A stretch of DNA of 41,451 nt from Streptomyces huiliensis (GTDB taxonomy: Bacteria > Actinomycetota > Actinomycetes > Streptomycetales > Streptomycetaceae), in assembly GCF_020037025.1 (NCBI RefSeq), contig NZ_JAIQLH010000125.1:1-41451 (forward strand), read 5' to 3'. The notes beneath the pieces were generated by a model that saw only the letters and a program-made list of their open reading frames with translations, was not told where the DNA came from and made no database searches. Numbering within the stretch: position 1 is the stretch's first letter; the number at the start of each line of letters is the position of its first letter. Below, in pieces: positions 25,884 through 34,438 of this stretch. The translations under genes and the position numbers were made by a program.

Positions 25884-28166
25884 GTGAGACCCACCCCCCA
25901 GAGACGCGCCGTCGCGACCGGCGCCCTCGTCGCCGTCACCGCGATGCTCGCCGTAGGCGTCCAGACGACCTCGGCCTCCGCCGGGCCGGACAAGGCCGCG
26001 CCGACGGCCCCCCGGCAGTCGATCCACAAGCCCGATCCGGGCGCGGAACCGCTCAAGCTGTCACCGTCGCAGCGGGCCGAGCTGATACGCGACGCCAACG
26101 CCACCAAGGCCGAGACGGCGAAGAACCTGGGCCTCGGGGCCAAGGAGAAGCTCGTCGTCCGCGACGTGGTCAAGGACCGCAACGGCACGCTGCACACGCG
26201 CTACGAGCGCACCTACGACGGCCTGCCGGTCCTCGGCGGCGACCTCGTGGTCGACGCCACCAAGGCCGGCACGCTCAAGACCGTCGCGAAGGCCACCAAG
26301 AAGCGCATCGCGGTCGCCACCACCACCCCGTCCCTCGCCGCCTCGGCGGCCGAGAAGGACGCCGTCAAGTCCGCGCGGGCCAAGGGCTCCAAGGCCGGCA
26401 AGGCCGACCGGGCGCCGCGCAAGGTGGTCTGGGCCGCGAGCGGCACGCCGGTGCTCGCCTACGAGACCGTCGTGGGCGGCCTCCAGGACGACGGCACGCC
26501 CAGCCAGCTGCACGTCATCACGGACGCGAAGACCGGGAAGAAGCTCTTCGAGTTCCAGGGCGTCAAGCAGGGCATCGGCAACAGCCAGCACAGCGGCAAG
26601 GTCGAGATCGGCACCACCAAGTCCGGCAGCACGTACCAGATGCTCGACCAGACGCGCGGCGGCCACAAGACGTACAACCTCAACGGCGGCACGTCGGGGA
26701 CCGGCACCCTCTTCACCGACGCCGACGACGTCTGGGGCAACGGGACCAACTCCGACCCCGCGACCGCGGGCGTGGACGCGCACTACGGCGCCCAGCTCAC
26801 CTGGGACTACTACAAGAACGTGCACGGCCGCAGCGGCATCCGCGGCGACGGCGTCGGCGCGTACAGCCGCGTCCACTACGGCAGGAACTACGTCAACGCC
26901 TTCTGGGACGACAGCTGCTTCTGCATGACCTACGGCGACGGCAACGGCATCCCGCTGACCTCGATCGACGTCGCGGCGCACGAGATGACCCACGGCGTCA
27001 CCTCCGCCACCGCCAACCTCACCTACAGCGGTGAGTCGGGCGGCCTCAACGAGGCGACCTCGGACATCATGGCCACCGCCGTGGAGTTCTGGGCCAACAA
27101 CCCCACCGACAAGGGCGACTACCTCATCGGTGAGAAGATCAACATCAACGGCAACGGCACCCCGCTGCGCTACATGGACAAGCCCAGCAAGGACCGTTCC
27201 TCCAAGGACGCCTGGTACTCCGGCCTCGGCGGCATCGACGTGCACTACTCGTCCGGCCCGGCCAACCACTGGTTCTACCTGGCCTCCGAGGGCAGCGGCG
27301 CCAAGGTCATCGACGGTGTGTCGTACGACAGCCCCACCTCGGACGGGCTGCCCGTCACCGGCATCGGCCGGGACAACGCCGCGAAGATCTGGTTCAAGGC
27401 GCTGAGCGAGCGCATGCGCTCCAACACCGACTACAAGGGCGCCCGCGACGCCACCCTCTGGGCGGCCGGCGAGCTCTTCGGCGTCAACAGCGACACGTAC
27501 AACAACGTGGCGAACGCCTGGGCGGCCATCAACGTCGGCCCCCGTGCCTCCTCCGGCGTCTCGGTCACCAGCCCCGGCGACCAGACCAGCATCGTGAACC
27601 AAGCCGTCTCCCTGCAGATCAAGGCCACCGGTTCGACGAGCGGCGCGCTGACCTACTCGGCCACCGGCCTGCCGGCCGGCCTGTCGATCAACGCCTCCAC
27701 CGGCCTGATCTCCGGCACCCCCACCACCACGGGCACCAGCAACGTGACGGTGACGGTCAAGGACTCCGCGGGCAAGACCGGCTCCACCTCCTTCAAGTGG
27801 ACGGTCAACACCACGGGCGGCGGCAGCGTCTTCGAGAACACCACCCAGGTGGCCATCCCGGACGCGGGCGCGGCCGTGACCTCGCCGATCGTCGTCACCC
27901 GCAGCGGCAACGGGTCCTCCGCTCTCAAGGTGGACGTGAACATCACCCACACCTACCGCGGTGACCTCGCGATCGACCTGGTCGCCCCGAACGGGAAGAC
28001 CTGGCGGCTGAAGGACGCGGACGCCTGGGACGCGGAGGCGAACGTGTCCGAGACCTACACGGTCGACGCCTCCGGCGTGACCGCGAACGGCACCTGGAAG
28101 CTCAAGGTCCAGGACGTGTATTCGGGCGACTCCGGCACCATCGACAAGTGGCGGCTGACCTTCTGA
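25884..28166 (+). CDS. Secreted M4 (thermolysin-like) metalloprotease with Ig-like and P domains
   Basis: This 760-residue secreted zinc protease is made as a pre-pro-protein. The order is: signal peptide (about 1-33, AVATGALVAVTAMLAVGV), FTP and PepSY propeptide (to about 215), M4 catalytic domain with HEMTH at 366-370 and the third ligand in GGLNEATSD, then an Ig-like putative domain (TGLPAGLSINASTGLISGTP) and a C-terminal P/homoB domain (NITHTYRGDLAIDLVAPNG). GTG 25884 has GAAGGAG 5 nt upstream. The next gene is a shorter paralogue. The long upstream leader with repeats suggests dedicated control. Confidence 0.95.
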   Translation: MRPTPQRRAVATGALVAVTAMLAVGVQTTSASAGPDKAAPTAPRQSIHKPDPGAEPLKLSPSQRAELIRDANATKAETAKNLGLGAKEKLVVRDVVKDRNGTLHTRYERTYDGLPVLGGDLVVDATKAGTLKTVAKATKKRIAVATTTPSLAASAAEKDAVKSARAKGSKAGKADRAPRKVVWAASGTPVLAYETVVGGLQDDGTPSQLHVITDAKTGKKLFEFQGVKQGIGNSQHSGKVEIGTTKSGSTYQMLDQTRGGHKTYNLNGGTSGTGTLFTDADDVWGNGTNSDPATAGVDAHYGAQLTWDYYKNVHGRSGIRGDGVGAYSRVHYGRNYVNAFWDDSCFCMTYGDGNGIPLTSIDVAAHEMTHGVTSATANLTYSGESGGLNEATSDIMATAVEFWANNPTDKGDYLIGEKININGNGTPLRYMDKPSKDRSSKDAWYSGLGGIDVHYSSGPANHWFYLASEGSGAKVIDGVSYDSPTSDGLPVTGIGRDNAAKIWFKALSERMRSNTDYKGARDATLWAAGELFGVNSDTYNNVANAWAAINVGPRASSGVSVTSPGDQTSIVNQAVSLQIKATGSTSGALTYSATGLPAGLSINASTGLISGTPTTTGTSNVTVTVKDSAGKTGSTSFKWTVNTTGGGSVFENTTQVAIPDAGAAVTSPIVVTRSGNGSSALKVDVNITHTYRGDLAIDLVAPNGKTWRLKDADAWDAEANVSETYTVDASGVTANGTWKLKVQDVYSGDSGTIDKWRLTF

Positions 28167-28244
28167 CGGACGGCACGGCCGTCCTCGGCCCAGAATCACG
28201 CGGCGCGGAGCCACGCGACACAGAGCCATAGGCAGCACGGACCG

Positions 28245-28285
28245 GGCGCCGTCCGGGGTGAGCACCGACTCCCCCGGGCGGCGCC
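28245..28285 (+). terminator. Hairpin terminator between the two M4 genes
   Basis: A 14-bp stem (28245-28258 with 28272-28285, one G-T wobble) is followed by TTT. It separates the two protease genes into different transcripts. Confidence 0.8.
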
Positions 28286-28325
28286 TTTCGGCGTTCCCGC
28301 TCGCCCCACAGAACCGGAATGGCCA

Positions 28326-28368
28326 ATTCGCCCGTTTCATCCGGTAATACCTCGAACAGTGGGCGAAT
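28326..28368. promoter_or_regulatory. Wide inverted repeat ATTCGCCC-N27-GGGCGAAT upstream of the second M4 gene
   Basis: Perfect 8-bp arms (28326-28333 and 28361-28368) flank an AT-richer centre. This lies 120-160 bp before the second protease start and may be an operator or looping site. The rest of the 28286-28489 gap shows no gene. Confidence 0.45.
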
Positions 28369-28489
28369 CTTTACCAAACCGCCGCCACAGCAGCCCCGAT
28401 ATTCCCGGCAGGACGCACGCGAGTTCGATCAAACTGACGCTCGGCCGCGATCCTCGCGGACCGCTTCCTCTCACCTGCCAGGAGCATGC

Positions 28490-30046
28490 GTGCGTCACAC
28501 GTCCCGAATAGCCCGTGCCGGGTCCCGTCGCCCCGCCGTCGCCGCCGGCGCGGCCACCGTCGCCGCGGCCCTCCTCGCCTCCGGCTTCGCCGGCGGCCCG
28601 GCCCAGGCGGCCGGCAAGGAGGACCCCGCCAGGGCCCTGAAGCTCAGCGGCAAGGAGCGGCTCGTCCCGCGCGGCACGGTCACCGACGAGGACGGCACCG
28701 TCCACACCCGCTTCGAGCGCACCTACGAGGGCCTGCCGGTCCTCGGCGGCGACCTCGTCGTCCACCAGGACAAGAACGGCAAGGTCGAGGACGTCGACAA
28801 GGCCACCGAGGCCACCATCAAGGTCCCCACCACCAAGGCGAAGATCCCCGCCCCCATGGCGAAGCGCCAGGCGCTCACCGCCACGGCGGACGAGGGCGTC
28901 GGCACCTTCGTCCGCAACCAGGCCCCGCGCAAGGTCGTCTGGGCGGCCAAGGGCACCCCCGTCCTCGCCTACGAGACCGTCGTCGGCGGCCTCCAGCACG
29001 ACGGCACCCCCAGCGAGCTGCACGTCGTCACCGACGCCACCACCGGCAAGAAGCTGGACGAGTACCAGGCCATCGCCACCGGCACGGGCACCGGCATGTA
29101 CAACGGCAAGGTGCCAGTGAACTCGCTGAAGTCCGGCGGCCGGTTCTACATGAAGGACGGGCAGCGCGGCGGTCACACGACCTTCCACGCCCAGAACAAG
29201 AAGTCCGGCAACAACTTCCCGGCCTTCAGCAACACCCGTGACGTCTGGGGCAACGGCAAGCAGAGCATGGCCCAGACCGCCGCCGTGGACGCCCAGTACG
29301 GCGCCGCGATGACCTGGGACTACTACAAGAACGTCCTGGGCCGCAAGGGCATCAGGGGCAACGGCAAGGCCGCCGACTCCTTCGTCCACTACGGCAACGG
29401 CTACAACAACGCCTTCTGGTCGGACGAGTGCTTCTGCATGGTCTACGGCGACGGCAAGGGCAACAAGTCGCCGCTGACCTCCCTCGACGTCGCGGGCCAC
29501 GAGATGACGCACGGCGTCACCTCCGCCACCGCCCGCCTCCGCTACGAGGGCGAGTCCGGTGGCCTGAACGAGGCCACCTCCGACATCTTCGGCACCGCCG
29601 TCGAGTTCTACGCCCGCAACGGCAAGGACAAGGGCGACTACCTCATCGGCGAGAAGCTGGGCAAGCCGCTCCGCTACATGGACAAGCCCAGCAAGGACGG
29701 CCGCTCGGCCGACTACTGGCGCAAGGGCCTCGGCAACCTGGACGTCCACTACTCGTCCGGCGTGGCCAACCACTTCTTCTACCTGCTGGCCGAGGGCAGC
29801 GGCGCCAAGACCATCAACGGCGTCAAGTACAACAGCCCGACCTGGGGCAACAAGAAGGTCAGCGGCATCGGCCGCGGCGCCGCCGAGAAGATCTGGTACA
29901 AGGCGCTCACCTCGTACATGACCACCAACACCGACTACAAGGGCGCGCGCTCCGCGACCCTGAAGGCGGCGAAGGCCCTGTACGGCACGGGCAGCAAGCA
30001 GTACAAGTCCGTCCAGGCGGCCTGGGACGGCGTGAACGTCAAGTAA
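28490..30046 (+). CDS. Secreted M4 (thermolysin-like) metalloprotease, short form
   Basis: This 518-residue paralogue of the preceding protease has a signal peptide (about 1-37, PAVAAGAATVAAALLASG), FTP/PepSY propeptide (FERTYEGLPVLGGDLVV, VVWAAKGTPVLAYETVVGG) and an M4 domain with HEMTH at 337-341 and GGLNEATSD. It ends at the end of the M4 C-terminal domain (YKSVQAAWDGVNVK) and lacks the Ig-like and P domains. GTG 28490 has AGGAG 5 nt upstream; ATG 28486 is in another frame. It has its own upstream region and terminator. The two genes probably arose by tandem duplication. Confidence 0.95.
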   Translation: MRHTSRIARAGSRRPAVAAGAATVAAALLASGFAGGPAQAAGKEDPARALKLSGKERLVPRGTVTDEDGTVHTRFERTYEGLPVLGGDLVVHQDKNGKVEDVDKATEATIKVPTTKAKIPAPMAKRQALTATADEGVGTFVRNQAPRKVVWAAKGTPVLAYETVVGGLQHDGTPSELHVVTDATTGKKLDEYQAIATGTGTGMYNGKVPVNSLKSGGRFYMKDGQRGGHTTFHAQNKKSGNNFPAFSNTRDVWGNGKQSMAQTAAVDAQYGAAMTWDYYKNVLGRKGIRGNGKAADSFVHYGNGYNNAFWSDECFCMVYGDGKGNKSPLTSLDVAGHEMTHGVTSATARLRYEGESGGLNEATSDIFGTAVEFYARNGKDKGDYLIGEKLGKPLRYMDKPSKDGRSADYWRKGLGNLDVHYSSGVANHFFYLLAEGSGAKTINGVKYNSPTWGNKKVSGIGRGAAEKIWYKALTSYMTTNTDYKGARSATLKAAKALYGTGSKQYKSVQAAWDGVNVK

Positions 30047-30066
30047 GCGGTCGCACACGGCGTTTA

Positions 30067-30115
30067 CCGGGGCCGGCCGGGGCGGGGGCACACCCTCCGC
30101 CCCGGCCGGCCCCGG
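30067..30115. terminator. Very strong bidirectional terminator
   Basis: A perfect stem of 19 bp (30067-30085 with 30097-30115) with a G/C-extended loop lies between the convergent protease and phosphorylase genes. Confidence 0.88.
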
Positions 30116-30121
30116 CGCGTC

Positions 30122-32749
30122 TCAGCGCATCAGCACCCCGGCGGCCTCCCCCGACGCCTCGGCCGGGACGGCGACGAGGCCCATCTCGGCGCCGTCGGCG
30201 AGCAGCCGGTGGCCGGGAAGGATGCGGACCGTGTAACCGAAGGGGCCCGTGCGGTCGAAGGTGAGCGGTCCCTCGTAGAGCCGGCGGCCGTCAAGGGCGG
30301 AGGTGCCCGCCGGCTTGAGCGGGACGGCCGCCGCGCCGGTCAGCCGGTCGGCCGCGTCCACCCGGCCGGCCAGGGCCTGCACCTCGACATCCGCCGGGTC
30401 GAGGTCGCCGAGGGTGACGGTCACCCGGAGGGTAACGGTCGAGCCCAGCTCGGCGGTGCCGTCGAGGGGCCCGTCGGCGGCGGCCTCCACGTGGTCCACG
30501 GCCACCGCCGGCCAGGCGGCCCGCACCCGGGCCTTCCAGGCGGCGAGTTCGCGCGCGGCGTCGGGGGTGAGGGCGCGCTGCGCCTCGGCGGCCGGGCCGT
30601 AGAGCCGCTCCACGTACTCCCGGACCATCCGGCCGGCGAGGACCTTGGGCCCGAGCGTGCCCAGCGTCGAGCGGACCATCTCGATCCAGCGGCCGGGCAG
30701 CCCGTCGGGGCCGCGGTCGTAGAAGCGCGGGGCGACCCGCGACTCCAGCAGGTCGTAGAGGGCGGCGGCCTCCAGGTCGTCGCGGCGCTCCTCGTCGGTG
30801 CCCGAGCCGTCGGCGGTGGGGATGGCCCAGCCGAAGTCCGGCTCGTACCACTCGTCCCACCAGCCGTCCAGGACACTGAGGTTGAGGCAGCCGTTGAGGG
30901 CCGCCTTCATGCCCGAGGTGCCGCACGCCTCCAGCGGGCGGAGCGGGTTGTTGAGCCAGACGTCGCAGCCGGGGTAGAGCTTCTGGGCCATGGCCATGCC
31001 GTAGTCCGGCAGGAAGACGACGCGGTGCCGCACGCGCGGGTCGTCGGCGAACCGGACCAGCTCCTGCACCAGCCGCTTGCCGCCGTCGTCGGCCGGGTGG
31101 GCCTTGCCCGCGACGACGATCTGAATCGGCCGCTCGGGATCCAGCAGCAGCCGGGTAAGCCGCTCGCGGTCCCGGAGCATCAGGGTGAGCCGCTTGTACG
31201 ACGGGACGCGGCGGGCGAAGCCGATCGTCAGCACGTCCGGGTCGAGGACCCCGTCGATCCAGCCGAGCTCGGCGGTGCCGGCGCCGCGCTCCCGCCAGGA
31301 GGCGCGCAGCCGCTCGCGGACCTCCTCCACCAGCTGCTCGCGCAGGGTGCGGCGGAGCTCCCAGACGTCGCCGTCGGAGATGTCGGCCACCGAGTCCCAG
31401 CGCTCGCTGCCGCCGAGGGTGAGGGCGTCCTCGGCGCGGGCGACGCCGATCCGGCGGGCGCCGAGGCGGAAGACCTCGGGGGCGACCCAGGTGGGCGCGT
31501 GGACGCCGTTGGTGATCGAGGTGATCGGCACCTCGGTGTCGTCGAAGCCCGGCCACAGGCCCGCGAACATCCGCCGGCTGACCTGCCCGTGCAGGACGGA
31601 GACACCGTTGGCGCGCTGCGCCAGCCGCAGCCCCATCACGGCCATGTTGAACAGGGCCGGGTCGCCGCCGGGGTAGTCCTCGGCGCCGAGCCGCAGCACT
31701 CTCTCCACGTCGATGCCGGGCAGCTCGGCGCCGTCGGCGAAGTGCCGGGCGACGAGCTCGCGGTCGAAGCGGTCGATGCCCGCGGGCACGGGGGTGTGGG
31801 TGGTGAAGACGGCGCCGGCCCGGACGCTCTCCAGGGCGGCGTCGAAGTCCAGCCCGCCCGCGCCGAGTTCGCGGATGCGTTCGAGGCCGAGGAAGCCGGC
31901 GTGACCCTCGTTGGTGTGGAACACCTCGGGGGCGGGGTGGCCGGTGAGCCGGCAGTAGGCGCGGACCGCGCGGACGCCGCCGATGCCCAGCAGCATCTCC
32001 TGGAGCAGCCGATGCTCGCTGCCCCCGCCGTAGAGGCGGTCGGTCACCTCGCGTTCACCCGGCGCGTTCTCCTCGACGTCGGAGTCGAGGAGGAGCAGCG
32101 GCACCCGGCCCACCTCGGCCTTCCAGACGTGCGCGCGCAGGGAGCGGCCGCCGGGAAGCGCCAGGGCGACGACGGCGGGCGTGCCGTCGGCCTCGCGGAG
32201 CAGGGCCAGCGGGAGCTCGTTGGGGTCGAGCAGCGGATAGTGCTCCTGCTGCCAGCCCTCGCGGGAGAGGGACTGCCGGAAGTAGCCGTGCCGGTAGAGC
32301 AGCCCGACGCCGATCAGCGGGACGCCGAGGTCGCTGGCGGACTTCAGGTGGTCGCCGGCGAGGATGCCGAGGCCGCCGCTGTACTGCGGGAGGGCGGCGG
32401 TGATGCCGAACTCGGGCGAGAAGTAGGCGACGGCGGCCGGCAGCCCGGGCGGCTGCTCCTGGTACCACCGGGCGCCGGTGAGGTAGTCGTGCAGGTCGTC
32501 CGCGGCCGCGGCGAGCCGCCTGCGGAAGCGGCGGTCGTCGGCGAGGGCGGTCAGCCGGGCGGCCGGCACGGCGCCGAGCAGCCGCAGCGGATCGCCGCCG
32601 GCCGCCCGCCAGCCCTCGGGGTCGAGGGTCTGGAACAGCTCGCGGGTCTCGGGATGCCAGGACCAGCGCAGATTGCGCGCCAGCTCGCTGAGCGGTCGTA
32701 GGGGCTCCGGAAGGACGGGGCGCACGCTGAATCGACGAATGGCCTTCAC
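30122..32749 (-). CDS. glgP: Alpha-glucan (glycogen) phosphorylase
   Basis: This 875-residue PLP enzyme releases glucose 1-phosphate from alpha-1,4-glucan ends. It is of the actinobacterial type with an N-terminal DUF3417-like domain (RFSVRPVLPEPLRPLSELARNLRWSWHP). The PLP-binding lysine is in EACGTSGMKAALNG at about residue 615. Other blocks are FSPEFGITAALPQYSGGLGILAGDHLK and TTHTPVPAGIDRF. GTG 32749 lacks a good ribosome binding site. It is divergent from an MmyB-type regulator gene with an operator-like inverted repeat between them. It works with GlgX in breakdown and opposes the glgE branch encoded alongside. Confidence 0.94.
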   Translation of the reverse strand: MKAIRRFSVRPVLPEPLRPLSELARNLRWSWHPETRELFQTLDPEGWRAAGGDPLRLLGAVPAARLTALADDRRFRRRLAAAADDLHDYLTGARWYQEQPPGLPAAVAYFSPEFGITAALPQYSGGLGILAGDHLKSASDLGVPLIGVGLLYRHGYFRQSLSREGWQQEHYPLLDPNELPLALLREADGTPAVVALALPGGRSLRAHVWKAEVGRVPLLLLDSDVEENAPGEREVTDRLYGGGSEHRLLQEMLLGIGGVRAVRAYCRLTGHPAPEVFHTNEGHAGFLGLERIRELGAGGLDFDAALESVRAGAVFTTHTPVPAGIDRFDRELVARHFADGAELPGIDVERVLRLGAEDYPGGDPALFNMAVMGLRLAQRANGVSVLHGQVSRRMFAGLWPGFDDTEVPITSITNGVHAPTWVAPEVFRLGARRIGVARAEDALTLGGSERWDSVADISDGDVWELRRTLREQLVEEVRERLRASWRERGAGTAELGWIDGVLDPDVLTIGFARRVPSYKRLTLMLRDRERLTRLLLDPERPIQIVVAGKAHPADDGGKRLVQELVRFADDPRVRHRVVFLPDYGMAMAQKLYPGCDVWLNNPLRPLEACGTSGMKAALNGCLNLSVLDGWWDEWYEPDFGWAIPTADGSGTDEERRDDLEAAALYDLLESRVAPRFYDRGPDGLPGRWIEMVRSTLGTLGPKVLAGRMVREYVERLYGPAAEAQRALTPDAARELAAWKARVRAAWPAVAVDHVEAAADGPLDGTAELGSTVTLRVTVTLGDLDPADVEVQALAGRVDAADRLTGAAAVPLKPAGTSALDGRRLYEGPLTFDRTGPFGYTVRILPGHRLLADGAEMGLVAVPAEASGEAAGVLMR

Positions 32750-32863
32750 GGGGACGACGGTAGCGGCGCGGGGCCCGCGGTCGCGGCTCAAGACGCCAAG
32801 TGCCTCCTTCTGCCCGATCTCCTTCCCCCGAGGGGCACGCCGGGGGGACGCCTGAGGGGGTGC

Positions 32864-32888
32864 TGCCTGACCCTGGCAGGGGCAGGCA
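32864..32888. promoter_or_regulatory. Inverted repeat TGCCTGACCCT-GGC-AGGGGCAGGCA, candidate regulator operator
   Basis: Arms of 11 bp with one mismatch flank a 3-nt centre, 31 bp before the MmyB-type regulator start and between it and glgP. The symmetry fits an XRE-dimer operator for autoregulation. Confidence 0.6.
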
Positions 32889-32919
32889 CCCGGGGCGGCC
32901 GCGCTGGTTGACTGGCTCC

Positions 32920-33852
32920 ATGGACACTCCTGCCGCCCTGGGCGAATTCCTGCGCACCCGCCGCGCCGCGCTGCGGCCCGAGGACGTCGGGCTGACGACC
33001 TACGGGGGGCAGCGCCGGGTGCCCGGCCTGCGCCGCGAGGAGCTGGCGCTGCTGGGCGGGGTCAGCACGGCGTACTACACCCGGCTGGAGCAGGGGCAGT
33101 CCGTGAACGCCTCGGACGCGGTGCTGGACGCGCTGGCGCGGGCCCTGCGGCTCAGCCCGGACGAGCACGCGCACCTGCGGAACCTGGCGCGTCCCGGCCG
33201 TCCCGCGCCGCGTGCCGCCGCGAGCCGTCCGGCCAGGGTGCGGCCCGGGATACGACGGATGGTCGCGGCCCTGGACGGGATTCCGGCCGTCGTCCTGAAC
33301 CACCGCTACGACGTGCTGGACTGGAACCCCCTGGGTCACGCGCTCACCGCCGGCCACCTGGCCGCCGACGGCCCGCTGCACGCCGCCGCGCGCCCCAACA
33401 CGCAGCGGATGCTCTTCCTCGACCCGCACGTGCGGGACCTCTACCCGCGCTGGGACCTGGAGTCCCGGCGGGCGGTGTCGGCGCTGCGGCTGGCCGCGGG
33501 CGAGCATCCGGACGACCCGGCGCTGGCCGCGCTGATCGGCGAACTGACGATGAAGAGCCCGGAGTTCGCCGCACTGTGGGCGCGCCATCCGGTGCGGGCC
33601 TGCGTCTCGGGTGACAAGGACTTCCACCATCCGCTGGTGGGCCCGCTGTCGCTGACGTTCGAGCTGCTGCGGGTGCCGGTGACGGACGGGCCCGCGCAGT
33701 CGCTGCTGACGTTCAGCGCGGAGCCCGGGTCCCCGTCGGAGGCGGCGCTGCGGCTGCTGGCGACGACGCTGGAGCCCGCCGGCGTACCGGGGCCCGAGGG
33801 CGCCGTCTCCGGGCGCGCGGAACGCGACCGCCAGGGGCCGACCGTGCGCTGA
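32920..33852 (+). CDS. XRE-family regulator with MmyB-type ligand-binding domain
   Basis: The 310-residue protein has an N-terminal HTH (ALGEFLRTRRAALRPEDVGL through VPGLRREELALLGGVSTAYYTRLEQGQ) and a C-terminal PAS-like MmyB domain (AALDGIPAVVLNHRYDVLDWNPLGHAL, then MLFLDPHVRDLYPRWDLESRRAVSALRL). These regulators usually control a neighbouring divergent gene in response to an unknown small molecule; here the neighbour is glgP. ATG 32920 was chosen because the product matches the family start. A perfect hairpin follows the gene. Confidence 0.92.
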   Translation: MDTPAALGEFLRTRRAALRPEDVGLTTYGGQRRVPGLRREELALLGGVSTAYYTRLEQGQSVNASDAVLDALARALRLSPDEHAHLRNLARPGRPAPRAAASRPARVRPGIRRMVAALDGIPAVVLNHRYDVLDWNPLGHALTAGHLAADGPLHAAARPNTQRMLFLDPHVRDLYPRWDLESRRAVSALRLAAGEHPDDPALAALIGELTMKSPEFAALWARHPVRACVSGDKDFHHPLVGPLSLTFELLRVPVTDGPAQSLLTFSAEPGSPSEAALRLLATTLEPAGVPGPEGAVSGRAERDRQGPTVR

Positions 33853-34438
33853 TGCTCCGGTACGAGGCGGAAATACGCCGCGCCTACACCCCGGCGTTCG
33901 AAGGCCGGAAGTCGCTACGGCCTTCGAAGGCGGGGCGGGCGGGGCGTTCCCCCATCCGGCCGTCGACGGCACCCGGTCGTCGCATTGCACACGATCGGCC
34001 CAGCGGGGAGACTCCCTACGAGTGACGGAGGCCCCGCCGCCCTCCCCGGGCGGCACCGGGGGAACTACGCACCGGTAGTCCGTGCGGTGCGGGCATGTTC
34101 GCCAGGGCCTGGTGGGAAAGCTCCATCGGTGCGAGGATTCCGCGCCCCGTCCGCTCGTCCCCGGCACAGACCCCCGTATTGTTTCCGCACTTCGCGCTCG
34201 TCGGTTTTTCCGCAGGTTTTCCGGCGCCCGGCCGGGTGAATGCGGACAGGTGCAGCCCTGCCCGCGTTCTCCCGGCCGTCGGGGCAGCGGATAGAAAGAA
34301 AAGAACAGAACGCGCCGGATCCCCCGCCGGCGCCCGTCAGCACCCCCCGGCACCGACCCAGCACCGACCCAGCACCCGTCAGTTTCCGTCAAAGACCGGG
34401 TATATCCACCGGTTTCCCCTCGGACCCCAGGTGATTCC
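33853..34438. other. Intergenic region before glgE with hairpins and short repeats
   Basis: 586 bp without a credible gene. It holds the regulator terminator (33897-33928), a small hairpin GCCGCCC/GGGCGGC (34036-34054), an A-rich purine tract near 34285-34310, the 11-mer GCACCGACCCA twice in tandem (34350-34360, 34361-34371) flanked by CCCGTCAG direct repeats (34333, 34375), and the inverted repeat ACCGG-N9-CCGGT (34395-34413) around TATATC, 26 bp before glgE. The last is the best promoter/operator candidate. Confidence 0.5.
33897..33928 (+). terminator. Hairpin after the MmyB-type regulator gene
   Basis: An 11-bp perfect stem (TTCGAAGGCCG with CGGCCTTCGAA) and a 10-nt loop start 45 bp after the stop codon. 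No T-run follows, as is usual in Streptomyces. Confidence 0.7.

Noticed and set aside
34065..34364. Minus-strand ORF of 99 codons before glgE
   Set aside because: No ribosome binding site or family signal was seen, and it covers the hairpins and repeats of the intergenic region.
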